Positions 15,891 through 23,704 of a DNA stretch of 47,185 nucleotides are shown here, in pieces (position 1 is the first letter of the stretch; every line of letters starts with the position of its first letter). Under the pieces are notes generated by a model that was given only the letters and a program-made list of their open reading frames with translations, did not search any database and was not told the origin of the DNA. This DNA is from an uncultured Muribaculaceae bacterium. GTDB taxonomy: Bacteria; Bacteroidota; Bacteroidia; Bacteroidales; Muribaculaceae. The stretch spans positions 1 to 47,185 of the forward strand of contig CAJTZS010000031.1 in the NCBI GenBank assembly GCA_910584055.1, in the 5' to 3' direction. Both the position numbers and the translations under genes were made by a program.

Positions 15891-16514
15891 ATGGAATCAA
15901 TAATTTTTAAATATTTCCCAAATCTTTCAGAGAGGCAGAAGGTGAGCTTCCTGAAGATGTTGGAACTTTATCCGGAATGGAACGCGAAAATCAATGTCAT
16001 ATCACGTAAGGATATTGACAACCTGGAGGTTAACCACATCCTTCACTCGCTTTCCATCGCCAAGTTCCTGCATTTCACATCCGGCTCTTCCATAATGGAC
16101 TTTGGCACGGGGGGTGGACTCCCAGGTCTACCTCTTGCAGTTATATTCCCCGACTCCCATTTCCATCTCATTGACCGGACAGGTAAGAAGTTGCTTGTGG
16201 CGCAAGAGATTGCGAAAGCCGCCGGCATTGACAATGTATCATTCCAACATGGTGACGTGACGGAATGCAAGGAAAAATTCGATTTCGTGGTGAGCCGGGC
16301 AGTGATGCCGCAGCCGGATCTGCTGAAAATATGCCGTAAGAATATAGCTAAGGAACAGCGAAATGCCCTTCCTAACGGACTGATAACCCTAAAGGGTGGA
16401 GACGTTTCAGCCGAAATCAAAAACCTTAAGCATTCCAGCGAGGTTATAGAGATAAGCGGCTATTTCAAAGAGCCGTTCTTTGACACGAAAAAAATTGTAT
16501 ATACACAATGTTGA
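15891..16514 (+). CDS. rsmG: 16S rRNA (guanine-527 N7) methyltransferase RsmG
   Basis: This SAM-dependent enzyme methylates G527 of 16S rRNA. The 207-residue length is typical. Visible features are the N-terminal helix with YPEWNAKINVISRKD, the SAM-binding loop MDFGTGGGLPGLPLA, acidic residue HLIDRTGKK, and the late motif FVVSRAVMP that RsmG proteins share. The ATG at 15891 is chosen because an upstream extension of the frame would read through the preceding terminator hairpin. The 3' end overlaps the next gene by 7 bp, so the two are translationally coupled. Confidence 0.94.
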   Translation: MESIIFKYFPNLSERQKVSFLKMLELYPEWNAKINVISRKDIDNLEVNHILHSLSIAKFLHFTSGSSIMDFGTGGGLPGLPLAVIFPDSHFHLIDRTGKKLLVAQEIAKAAGIDNVSFQHGDVTECKEKFDFVVSRAVMPQPDLLKICRKNIAKEQRNALPNGLITLKGGDVSAEIKNLKHSSEVIEISGYFKEPFFDTKKIVYTQC

Positions 16515-17176
16515 AAATCGCAAAATTCGAATTCAGCCTGTTCGGCATCAATACATATGTGGTATATGATACCGAAGTAAAGGAATGTGTGATAATCGAT
16601 CCGGGCATGATAGATTCTGAAGAAGAGGATGCCTTGACAAATTTCATAGAACGCAACGACCTTAAGGTTACCAATATAATAAACACACATCTGCATGTTG
16701 ACCATGCCATAGGTGTTTCATTTGCCAAGAAACGATTCAATGTTCCCGTGCTCGGACATAAGGAAGATGAATTTCTTGGCAGTAGGCTTCAGATGCAGGC
16801 AGACGCATTCGGCATTCGCGAAAAAGTTGAAGACGTGTCGATAGACACATACCTTAAAGCAGGCGATAAAATCACTGTCGGCTCGGGAGAACTTGAAGTT
16901 TTGCATGTGCCGGGACATTCTCCCGGCAGCATAGCCCTTTACGACCGGGCTGACGGATTCGTAATCACAGGTGATGCACTGTTCCAAGGCTCCGTAGGAC
17001 GCACCGACCTTCCCGGCGGCAACGGAACGCAGCTTATCAAGGCCATCAAGGACAACCTCCTCTCCCTCCCCGACTCCACCGTTGTCTACCCCGGCCACGG
17101 CCCTGCAACCACCATCGGCCGTGAACGCGCCGCCAACCCCTTCCTCGCCCCCAACCCCCACTACCGCCTTAAGTAA
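16508..17176 (+). CDS. Metallo-beta-lactamase-fold hydrolase (glyoxalase II-like)
   Basis: The 222-residue protein carries the complete binuclear metal motif: H61-x-H63-x-D65-H66 in NTHLHVDH, a further His in VPGHSPGS, Asp in VITGDALF and His in VYPGHGP. Its size and motif spacing fit the GloB-like thioester hydrolase branch, but the substrate cannot be determined; many Bacteroidota members are annotated only as MBL-fold hydrolases. It overlaps rsmG by 7 bp. The last 120 coding bases before 17161 are strikingly C-rich and G-poor (by my count 63 C and 20 G), and no hairpin terminator follows. Confidence 0.88.
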   Translation: MLKIAKFEFSLFGINTYVVYDTEVKECVIIDPGMIDSEEEDALTNFIERNDLKVTNIINTHLHVDHAIGVSFAKKRFNVPVLGHKEDEFLGSRLQMQADAFGIREKVEDVSIDTYLKAGDKITVGSGELEVLHVPGHSPGSIALYDRADGFVITGDALFQGSVGRTDLPGGNGTQLIKAIKDNLLSLPDSTVVYPGHGPATTIGRERAANPFLAPNPHYRLK

Positions 17177-17216
17177 CATAACAATCTTTTTATGTTGGTT
17201 TAAAATTCTTCCATAA

Positions 17217-17248
17217 TTTGCACCTTTAAACATAATATGTTACTTTTG
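17217..17248 (+). promoter_or_regulatory. Promoter for the AbiEii-like module
   Basis: TTTG (17217-17220) and TACTTTTG (17241-17248) are separated by 20 bp, an exact consensus match. The expected start is near 17255, giving a leader of only about 16 nt before the GTG start codon. Confidence 0.75.
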
Positions 17249-17270
17249 TAGTGTCCATGAGCATTATCCA

Positions 17271-17639
17271 GTGAGACCTAAAAAGAAAAATATAGAAAGC
17301 TTAAAGCAATCAAATATAAAACTTTCACTTCTCAGGAAGTTAAAGTCTGAACATGCTTTCTGGTCATATAGCCAGGACAACATAACCATTGACAGTATTT
17401 CAGATGATCAGTTAATTGCATTGACAATGAGACATCTTGATTTGCCGGAAATTAAACAATTGTTCGAAATTTTCTCGTTTTCCAAAATTAAACACGCATG
17501 GAAAACAATACTTATTCCGGAAGGCCATTATCTACATACACTAAATCGTTTTTTTGCTTGGTATTATTTCAAAGCAAAACGCCCCGACGCGTATCTTAAA
17601 AGTCTTTATACACGTCATTTTAACACACTCAACCAGTAA
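17271..17639 (+). CDS. Putative antitoxin-like partner of the AbiEii nucleotidyltransferase
   Basis: The 122-residue protein begins with GTG at 17271; the nearby ATG at 17257 runs into a stop after five codons, and the next in-frame Met is over 50 residues in. It is basic at the N-terminus (RPKKK) and contains FWSYSQD and a conserved-looking LHTLNRFFAWYYF stretch near residue 90. It stops 3 bp before the AbiEii-type gene, the arrangement expected of a cotranscribed antitoxin. I know no functional domain for it beyond co-occurrence with such genes. Composition is AT-rich; 17461-17520 is 33% GC by my count, against about half in the glycogen and oxalate genes. Confidence 0.68.
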   Translation: MRPKKKNIESLKQSNIKLSLLRKLKSEHAFWSYSQDNITIDSISDDQLIALTMRHLDLPEIKQLFEIFSFSKIKHAWKTILIPEGHYLHTLNRFFAWYYFKAKRPDAYLKSLYTRHFNTLNQ

Positions 17640-17642
17640 TCA

Positions 17643-18290
17643 ATGAAAGGCCTTTCTCCCAATACATCTCTTTTATTCGAGCCTATATCCAGATTGGAAA
17701 GCATTAAACCCTATGTACTTGTAGGGGGCACGGCATTGTCACTCCAACTGAACACACGATTGAGTGAAGACCTTGACTTCATGAATTGGAGAGTAAAGAA
17801 AAATGACAAGCGAGAAGTTGATTGGATAAGGATAAAAGATGAATTATCAAATATAGGAGAAATCCAGAATATTGATTTGCTTGGATTTGACCATGTGGAG
17901 TTTTTAGTTTCAGGGGTAAAGATCTCCTTTTATGCCAATCCCAACTATTCCCCATTAAAGCAAAAAATCCACATACTTAACAATATCTATGCCGCAGATT
18001 TAGCTGCAATAGGAGCAATGAAGATGGAAGTTCTGCTACGGCGTAGTAAATTTAGAGACTATTATGATATATATTCCATTCTAAAAGCCGGAATTGATAT
18101 TGAAGAGATGGTGAATATAACATTGAAATATTCGGGGCATAGGCTTAAATCAAAAAATTTATTGGCGATGCTCACAAACTCAGAGCGTTTTACACCGGAT
18201 ACATGTTTTAAAACGCTGAATCCAATATACGATATATCAGCCAGAGAGATTGAAGAAGAAATAGTCAAGATATTGAATACAACTTTATAA
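17643..18290 (+). CDS. AbiEii/AbiGii-type nucleotidyltransferase (toxin-like)
   Basis: The 215-residue product has the nucleotidyltransferase signature of the AbiEii (DUF1814) family: G28-G29-T30 followed by S41-E42-D43-L44-D45-F46, the two Asp being the expected metal ligands. The later MKMEVLLRRSKFRDYYDIY segment is the usual C-terminal active-site helix with Lys and RDxYD. Known family members act as toxins in abortive-infection and type IV toxin-antitoxin systems; related enzymes modify tRNA ends. Here it is paired with an upstream small gene and driven by its own promoter, placed between housekeeping genes and a utilisation locus. The AT-rich composition suggests acquisition. Target and phage phenotype are unknown. 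Confidence 0.88.
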   Translation: MKGLSPNTSLLFEPISRLESIKPYVLVGGTALSLQLNTRLSEDLDFMNWRVKKNDKREVDWIRIKDELSNIGEIQNIDLLGFDHVEFLVSGVKISFYANPNYSPLKQKIHILNNIYAADLAAIGAMKMEVLLRRSKFRDYYDIYSILKAGIDIEEMVNITLKYSGHRLKSKNLLAMLTNSERFTPDTCFKTLNPIYDISAREIEEEIVKILNTTL

Positions 18291-18371
18291 GTTAATGAAC
18301 TAAGATGTTGTTTAAAGACTACACATAGTACTTTCCCGAGGTTTCTGCAACTATACAGATAATAAGCAGAC

Positions 18372-18962
18372 ATGAGTGAACATGACCTTATAATACGATT
18401 GAAAAACGACGACAGGCATGCTTTCGATGCAATATACGAAATGTATGCCCGTAGGCTCATGTCATATTGTCTCTCATATGTCCGAATTATCGAAGATGCA
18501 GAGGAAATTATTCAGGATATTTTCGTATCGCTCTGGAAAAACAGGCACTCCATTCATAACACGGAATCCCTTTCTCCTTTTCTGCATGGAGCACTAAGAA
18601 AAAGTGTTCTCTATTATTTCAGAAGGAAGCTAAACAGCCCGATATATGAGGAATTCGTGTCACTTCGGGATGACACACATCCCGTTGATGATTGCGCAAA
18701 TATAGAATATGAGGAATTCAGAAGAATTATTTTTTCTGAAATAAACCGGCTGCCGAGAGCACAAAGGGAGGCAATCATCCTATCAAGATTCAGAGGATTG
18801 TCCAACAAAGAGATTGCTGACGAGCTTGGCCTAAATATCCAGACAGTGAAAAATGCCCTTTCCGTAGGGTTGAAAAGCCTACGGGAAAAGCTGTACCGAT
18901 ATCCGGAGATATTTCCGCTCGCTGCTATGCTGATTTATTCAGATACCCAGTCCATTATATAA
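18372..18962 (+). CDS. ECF-type RNA polymerase sigma-70 factor
   Basis: The 196-residue sigma factor has region 2 (about residues 10-75, with the DAEEIIQDIFVSLW motif) and region 4 (about 120-175, LPRAQREAIILSRFRGLSNKEIA followed by the helix-turn-helix). Regions 1 and 3 are missing, as in ECF sigma factors. It stands 26 bp before a FecR anti-sigma gene and upstream of a SusC with an STN domain, the standard trans-envelope set that induces a utilisation locus in Bacteroidota. I infer that it transcribes the SusC promoter. An upstream TACTTTCC (18337-18344) is a weak -7-like string; the start signal is otherwise unclear. Confidence 0.94.
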   Translation: MSEHDLIIRLKNDDRHAFDAIYEMYARRLMSYCLSYVRIIEDAEEIIQDIFVSLWKNRHSIHNTESLSPFLHGALRKSVLYYFRRKLNSPIYEEFVSLRDDTHPVDDCANIEYEEFRRIIFSEINRLPRAQREAIILSRFRGLSNKEIADELGLNIQTVKNALSVGLKSLREKLYRYPEIFPLAAMLIYSDTQSII

Positions 18963-18988
18963 CCTATGAACAATCTAAACTTCAAGTC

Positions 18989-19924
18989 ATGAATGATCTG
19001 TTTGAAAAACTTATAAACGATAGGCTATCCCCCTCCGAGCTTATACAACTCAGAGAATATTTCAACGTTTCTTCCGATGAGGAGTTGGCAAAACTTCTCC
19101 TTGATTATGACTCGGAATCGTACAATCCGAAATACATTACCGGGGAGATGATTGATGAAACAAAATCACGCATAGATAGCCTACTTTTCGGGAACATCCC
19201 TGTTAAAAAGAAGAAATCCCTTAAAAAATCTATGCTTATTGCGGCATCCGTTCTTATCCCATTGATAATGGCGGGAGTAATCTGGTGGTTTATCGGCAAC
19301 AACAGCCAAGAAGAGACAGGCATGTGCACGGTCACTACAGCCAAGAACGAAACATCATCCCTTATGCTTCCTGACGGCACTTCGGTGAAAATAAATGGAA
19401 ACTCGACTTTCTCATTCCCCTCCGGTTTTAAGAAAGACAGCCGTGAAGTCTCCTTCTCCGGTGAAGCATATTTCGATGTGGCTAAAAACGCAAATGTGCC
19501 TTTCACGATATTCACCTCCTCAATTACGGTGACAGTGAAAGGAACGTCTTTTAATCTTCTCTCACGCCCAGGAGCTAAATATTCCGAACTCGCACTCGAC
19601 AACGGATCGGTCTCGGTTACGCCGGGAGACACACATAGGAGTATTGATGTCAAATCAGGAACAAAAATAATAATAGACAATGCCACAGGGGAAATCACGG
19701 TCAAGCCTCTCGATTCACTTCAAAACACCTCCTCCTGGACATCCATGGAAATATATTTCGACAATGCATCGCCTAAATACCTGATTGACCGCATCGAGCA
19801 GACTTATTCCACCACCCTCGATTCCAAAACAAAAGAAAGCATCGACGAGAATTTCACCGGCACCCTCCCCTCCGACAATCTCGAAGAGGCCCTCCGCATC
19901 CTCAAGCGCATCTATTCGAAATAA
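18989..19924 (+). CDS. FecR-family anti-sigma factor
   Basis: The 311-residue protein has a cytoplasmic N-terminal part (residues 1-80) that should bind the ECF sigma factor, one membrane helix at about 81-102 preceded by a KKKKSLKK positive patch, a periplasmic FecR domain (about 118-225; it includes LPDGTSVKINGNSTFSFP), and a C-terminal DUF4974 domain (about 245-311) that is expected to contact the STN domain of SusC. This is the normal layout for Bacteroidota. A terminator follows it, so sigma and anti-sigma form their own short operon. Confidence 0.93.
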   Translation: MNDLFEKLINDRLSPSELIQLREYFNVSSDEELAKLLLDYDSESYNPKYITGEMIDETKSRIDSLLFGNIPVKKKKSLKKSMLIAASVLIPLIMAGVIWWFIGNNSQEETGMCTVTTAKNETSSLMLPDGTSVKINGNSTFSFPSGFKKDSREVSFSGEAYFDVAKNANVPFTIFTSSITVTVKGTSFNLLSRPGAKYSELALDNGSVSVTPGDTHRSIDVKSGTKIIIDNATGEITVKPLDSLQNTSSWTSMEIYFDNASPKYLIDRIEQTYSTTLDSKTKESIDENFTGTLPSDNLEEALRILKRIYSK

Positions 19925-19972
19925 CCTCACCTCCAAACCGTGCCGAGGGCGCAAGCCCGAAGTCCATATTTC

Positions 19973-20014
19973 ATCGGCTCCAGAAGCGAATTGCTTTCGG
20001 AGCCGATATTTTTA
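19973..20014 (+). terminator. Terminator between the sigma/anti-sigma operon and susC
   Basis: ATCGGCTCC (19973-19981) pairs with GGAGCCGAT (19999-20007), and the stem is extended inside by a partly paired AAGC/GCTT helix. ATTTTTAT follows. Confidence 0.85.
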
Positions 20015-20054
20015 TGTTTAAAAACACAAGCATTCCTCAGTACCTTCCGCTAAA

Positions 20055-20064
20055 AGTTGCAACT
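20055..20064. promoter_or_regulatory. Palindrome in the presumed SusC promoter region
   Basis: AGTTGCAACT is a perfect 10-bp palindrome, 34 bp before the susC-like ATG and downstream of the terminator. A TATATATAAAAATA run follows it. It may mark an ECF-dependent promoter or an operator. No TAnnTTTG box was seen here, which fits an alternative sigma factor. Confidence 0.3.
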
Positions 20065-20098
20065 ATATATAAAAATACGTTAACTAATCTCAACTTCC

Positions 20099-23000
20099 AT
20101 GAAACAGCGATGTTTTCCCAAACACACCTTGCTGCTTGTTCTGATTGCTCTATCAGTAAATTTTGCCGCATTCGCAGCGAATTTTCCGAAGGTATCCCTG
20201 AATGTCAGTGATACCCCAGTGGAGCAAGTCCTGAAAAGGATTGAACAACAGACCGCCTACCGCTTCTCATTCAAGGAATCCGCCATCAGGCAGCTTCCTC
20301 CAGTCTCGATGAAATGCCGGAATCAGGCTCTTGATAAAGTGCTAAACAAACTTTTTGAGAAAACCGATATGACCTTTGAGGTCATGAACTCACGTTCGAT
20401 AGTGATTGTGCCCCGTATTAAAAAGAGCCATGGGGAATCAGCAAAACCTGTTGGCAAAGCCATCAGCGGCATTGTCACCGACAAATCCGGCGAACCTCTG
20501 ATCGGGGTTACGGTCATGGCAAAAGGCTCCACCAACGGCGCAGTCACGGATATTGACGGAAATTTTACTTTATCGCACGTCAACCCGGGTCAGGAGATAT
20601 TATTATCCTATGTCGGCTACAACCCGACATCATTCAAGATCGGGAATGCAGACAAATACGACATCGCCATGACCGAGAGCTCCGAGCTTCTTGATGAAGT
20701 GGTGGTTGTAGGTTATGGTGCGCAGAAGAAAGTGAATCTTACAGGGGCTGTCTCCACTATTTCCCAAGAAGATTTGAAAGACCGCCCTATCGACAACCTC
20801 GGCCGCCAGCTTCAGGGAATGGTGCCGAACCTTAATGTCACCCTCCAGTCGGGACAGCCGGGAGCCGGAGCCACGCTCAACGTGCGGGGCACAACATCGC
20901 CCAACGGAGGAAGCCCGCTCGTGCTCGTAGACGGTGTAGAGGGAGACATCAGCCGCATCAACTCAAATGACGTGGAAAGCATTTCCGTGCTTAAAGATGC
21001 GGCCTCGGCTGCGATATATGGTGCACGCGCAGCATTCGGTGTGATCCTCGTCACTACCAAATCCGGCAAAAAAGACCAGAAGCCTACAGTCTCCTACAGC
21101 GGAAGCTATTCCTTCTCAACACCGACAACCTCCACCGACTTCGAGACGAGGGGATATTACTCGGCAAAAATCGCAGACCTCTTCCTCTCCACTTTGCAGA
21201 ACACTCCCTACACATCCTATACCGATGAGGAGTACCGGATGCTTTGGGACCGACGCAACGACAAGACGGAGAATCCTGAGCGTCCATGGGTCATAACCCA
21301 GACCAAAAACGGAAGGAAACAATACCTTTACCTTGCCAACTTTGACTGGTACAACTATATGTATGATAATTCCAGACCTGCCTGGGACCATAACATCAGC
21401 GTCAGAGGGGGTGTCAAATCGTTTAAATACATGATCTCCGGAAGATACTATGAGCAGAAGGGTGTGAACAGGGTGCAGCCCGACAAATTCAAATCCTATA
21501 ACACCCGCGTAAAGCTCTCAGTCGATATTCTTCCCAATCTGACCCTCTCCAACAACACCAAGTTTTTCTATTCCGAATACTCATATAAAGGATATGACAC
21601 CGGAAACAACGGGGAGTATTACAACTTTCGCCGCCCTACCCTCCATGCGCTTGCATCCATGGTGCCGGTAAACCCCGATGGAACGGCCGTAAGTCACACT
21701 TCCGCCACCAACTCGTCCGCCCATTACCTCATGGACGGATATAACGCCATGATTCAGAAAGGTAAGACCGGGGGTCACAACAAGACGCGTGAACTCTCGA
21801 CCATGTTCGAACTCTCTTATAAGATCACTCCGAACCTGAATGTCAAGGCCGATTTCAGCTATACATACAGCAACCTCCGCAACGACTTCCGCAGCGTGCC
21901 GGTGGAATACTCTCAATATCCCGGTGTCATAGCGAAGGAGGCGGAGAGCGGTGCCCATTCCAATGCCTACAAGGAAACCGTTTACGACCGCAATTATTAT
22001 GTAGCCGATGTATACGCCTCTTACGACAACTGCTGGAAGGATGTACACAATTTCTCCGGAATCGTGGGCTATAACTATGAAGCCAAATATGCCAGAGACC
22101 TGATATCCAAAAACACCGGTCTCCTATCTGAGGATCTCTCCGATTTCAACCTCGCAAAGGGTACGGATAATTTTGAGATCAAAGGTGGCAAGAACGAATA
22201 TGCTATCATGGGTTTATTCTATCGCCTCAACTATAATTATGACGGCCGCTATCTTGTAGAGGTTAACGGACGGTACGACGGAACATCCCGGTTTCCTCGC
22301 GGCAAACGCTTCGGATTCTTCCCTTCGTTTTCCGCAGGATACCGCATCAGCGAAGAGAATTATTTCGAACCGCTACGCAGCGTCATAAGCAACCTGAAGA
22401 TACGGGCATCATACGGTTCATTGGGAAATCAACAGATCGGTTATTACGATTTCATACAAACCATCAACACCGGAGGCAATATGTCGGGATATTCCTTCAA
22501 CGGAACAAGCCTCGGACAACACGCAACTGTCTCAGACCCCGTATCGGGCGATCAGACATGGGAAAAAGTTGAGACCGCCAATATAGGTCTCGACTTGGGT
22601 TTCTTCAACAACCGCCTTAATTTCACGGGAGAGGTATATATTCGCGATGTCAAGGGCATCCTCGCCCAAGGGAAGTCCCTTCCCTCGCTATACGGAGCGT
22701 CTGAACCTCAGGTCAACGCCAACAACATGCGTACACGCGGTTATGAGGCCACTCTCAGTTGGGACGATTCTTTCAGACTCGCCGGCAAACCATTCACATA
22801 TGGCGTGTCGGTATCATTCTCGGGATATGAATCGGAATATACAAAATGCGACAACCCTTCCGGTCTGCTGTCAGATCCATATGTCGGAAAGAAAACCGGT
22901 GAAATCTGGGGATACCGCATCGACGGACTTTTCAAAAACGATGAAGAAGCAGCGGCATACGCCGCCAATCTCGACCTTACCACTGTGATGAAAGGTTGCT

Positions 23001-23662
23001 ATAACGCCACAGGAGCCTATGGTATCGGCATCCGTGGAGGCGACCCCAAATATCTTGACCTCAACGGCGACGGTTTTGTGAACGCAGGGAAAAGCACTCT
23101 CAACGATCCGGGCGACCGCGTCATTATAGGCAATTCCGTTCCACGATTCCGTTATGGTATCAATCTGAACGCGGGATGGTGCGGCATAGACCTCTCGGTC
23201 TTCTTTCAGGGTATCGGTCGCAAGGATTGGTATCCGGGAGGAGACAACCTCCGCTTCTGGGGTCCGTATTCCCGTCCATACTCCACTTTCGTTCCCCGCG
23301 ATTTCATGAGCGACGTTTGGAGCGAAACCAACACCGACGCATACTTCCCGCGTCCGAGGGCTTACGCAGCACTTTCGGCAAGCAACAACACCATATATTA
23401 CGCCAACGACCGCTATCTCCAGAACCTCGCCTATTGCCGGTTGAAAAATCTGACAATCGGCTATACATTCCCTGAAAAATGGACAAAGAAAATCTTCCTC
23501 CAGAAGATACGTGTCTATTTCTCCGGTGAGAATCTTGTGACCTGGACCGCGCTGAAGAGCAGATACATCGACCCCGAAGAGGCATCCGCAGCTTCCGACA
23601 ACCGTTCGAACGTGTATCCATGGAGCCGCACATTCTCATTCGGTCTTAACGTGACTTTCTAA
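20099..23662 (+). CDS. SusC/RagA-type TonB-dependent outer-membrane transporter with STN domain
   Basis: The 1187-residue protein imports oligosaccharide or other ligand across the outer membrane. In order: signal peptide (about 1-27, ending AAFA), STN signalling domain (about 30-108), carboxypeptidase-regulatory-like domain (about 120-195), TonB-box-like DEVVVVGYG (199-207), plug domain with NVRGTTSPNGG and PLVLVDGVEGD, then a beta-barrel that ends in an aromatic F-G-L-N-V-T-F strand, as outer-membrane proteins do. The STN domain marks it as a transducer to FecR and the ECF sigma factor encoded just upstream. SusD follows after 42 bp. Confidence 0.96.
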   Translation: MKQRCFPKHTLLLVLIALSVNFAAFAANFPKVSLNVSDTPVEQVLKRIEQQTAYRFSFKESAIRQLPPVSMKCRNQALDKVLNKLFEKTDMTFEVMNSRSIVIVPRIKKSHGESAKPVGKAISGIVTDKSGEPLIGVTVMAKGSTNGAVTDIDGNFTLSHVNPGQEILLSYVGYNPTSFKIGNADKYDIAMTESSELLDEVVVVGYGAQKKVNLTGAVSTISQEDLKDRPIDNLGRQLQGMVPNLNVTLQSGQPGAGATLNVRGTTSPNGGSPLVLVDGVEGDISRINSNDVESISVLKDAASAAIYGARAAFGVILVTTKSGKKDQKPTVSYSGSYSFSTPTTSTDFETRGYYSAKIADLFLSTLQNTPYTSYTDEEYRMLWDRRNDKTENPERPWVITQTKNGRKQYLYLANFDWYNYMYDNSRPAWDHNISVRGGVKSFKYMISGRYYEQKGVNRVQPDKFKSYNTRVKLSVDILPNLTLSNNTKFFYSEYSYKGYDTGNNGEYYNFRRPTLHALASMVPVNPDGTAVSHTSATNSSAHYLMDGYNAMIQKGKTGGHNKTRELSTMFELSYKITPNLNVKADFSYTYSNLRNDFRSVPVEYSQYPGVIAKEAESGAHSNAYKETVYDRNYYVADVYASYDNCWKDVHNFSGIVGYNYEAKYARDLISKNTGLLSEDLSDFNLAKGTDNFEIKGGKNEYAIMGLFYRLNYNYDGRYLVEVNGRYDGTSRFPRGKRFGFFPSFSAGYRISEENYFEPLRSVISNLKIRASYGSLGNQQIGYYDFIQTINTGGNMSGYSFNGTSLGQHATVSDPVSGDQTWEKVETANIGLDLGFFNNRLNFTGEVYIRDVKGILAQGKSLPSLYGASEPQVNANNMRTRGYEATLSWDDSFRLAGKPFTYGVSVSFSGYESEYTKCDNPSGLLSDPYVGKKTGEIWGYRIDGLFKNDEEAAAYAANLDLTTVMKGCYNATGAYGIGIRGGDPKYLDLNGDGFVNAGKSTLNDPGDRVIIGNSVPRFRYGINLNAGWCGIDLSVFFQGIGRKDWYPGGDNLRFWGPYSRPYSTFVPRDFMSDVWSETNTDAYFPRPRAYAALSASNNTIYYANDRYLQNLAYCRLKNLTIGYTFPEKWTKKIFLQKIRVYFSGENLVTWTALKSRYIDPEEASAASDNRSNVYPWSRTFSFGLNVTF

Positions 23663-23704
23663 TTTCTAATCGGCTACAAGCCTTTACCTCATAAAGATTA
23701 TTAT

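Noticed and set aside
17217..18290. Possible integrated element around the AbiEii pair
   Set aside because: No integrase, transposase, tRNA target or flanking direct repeat was found, so only the AT-rich two-gene module is reported.
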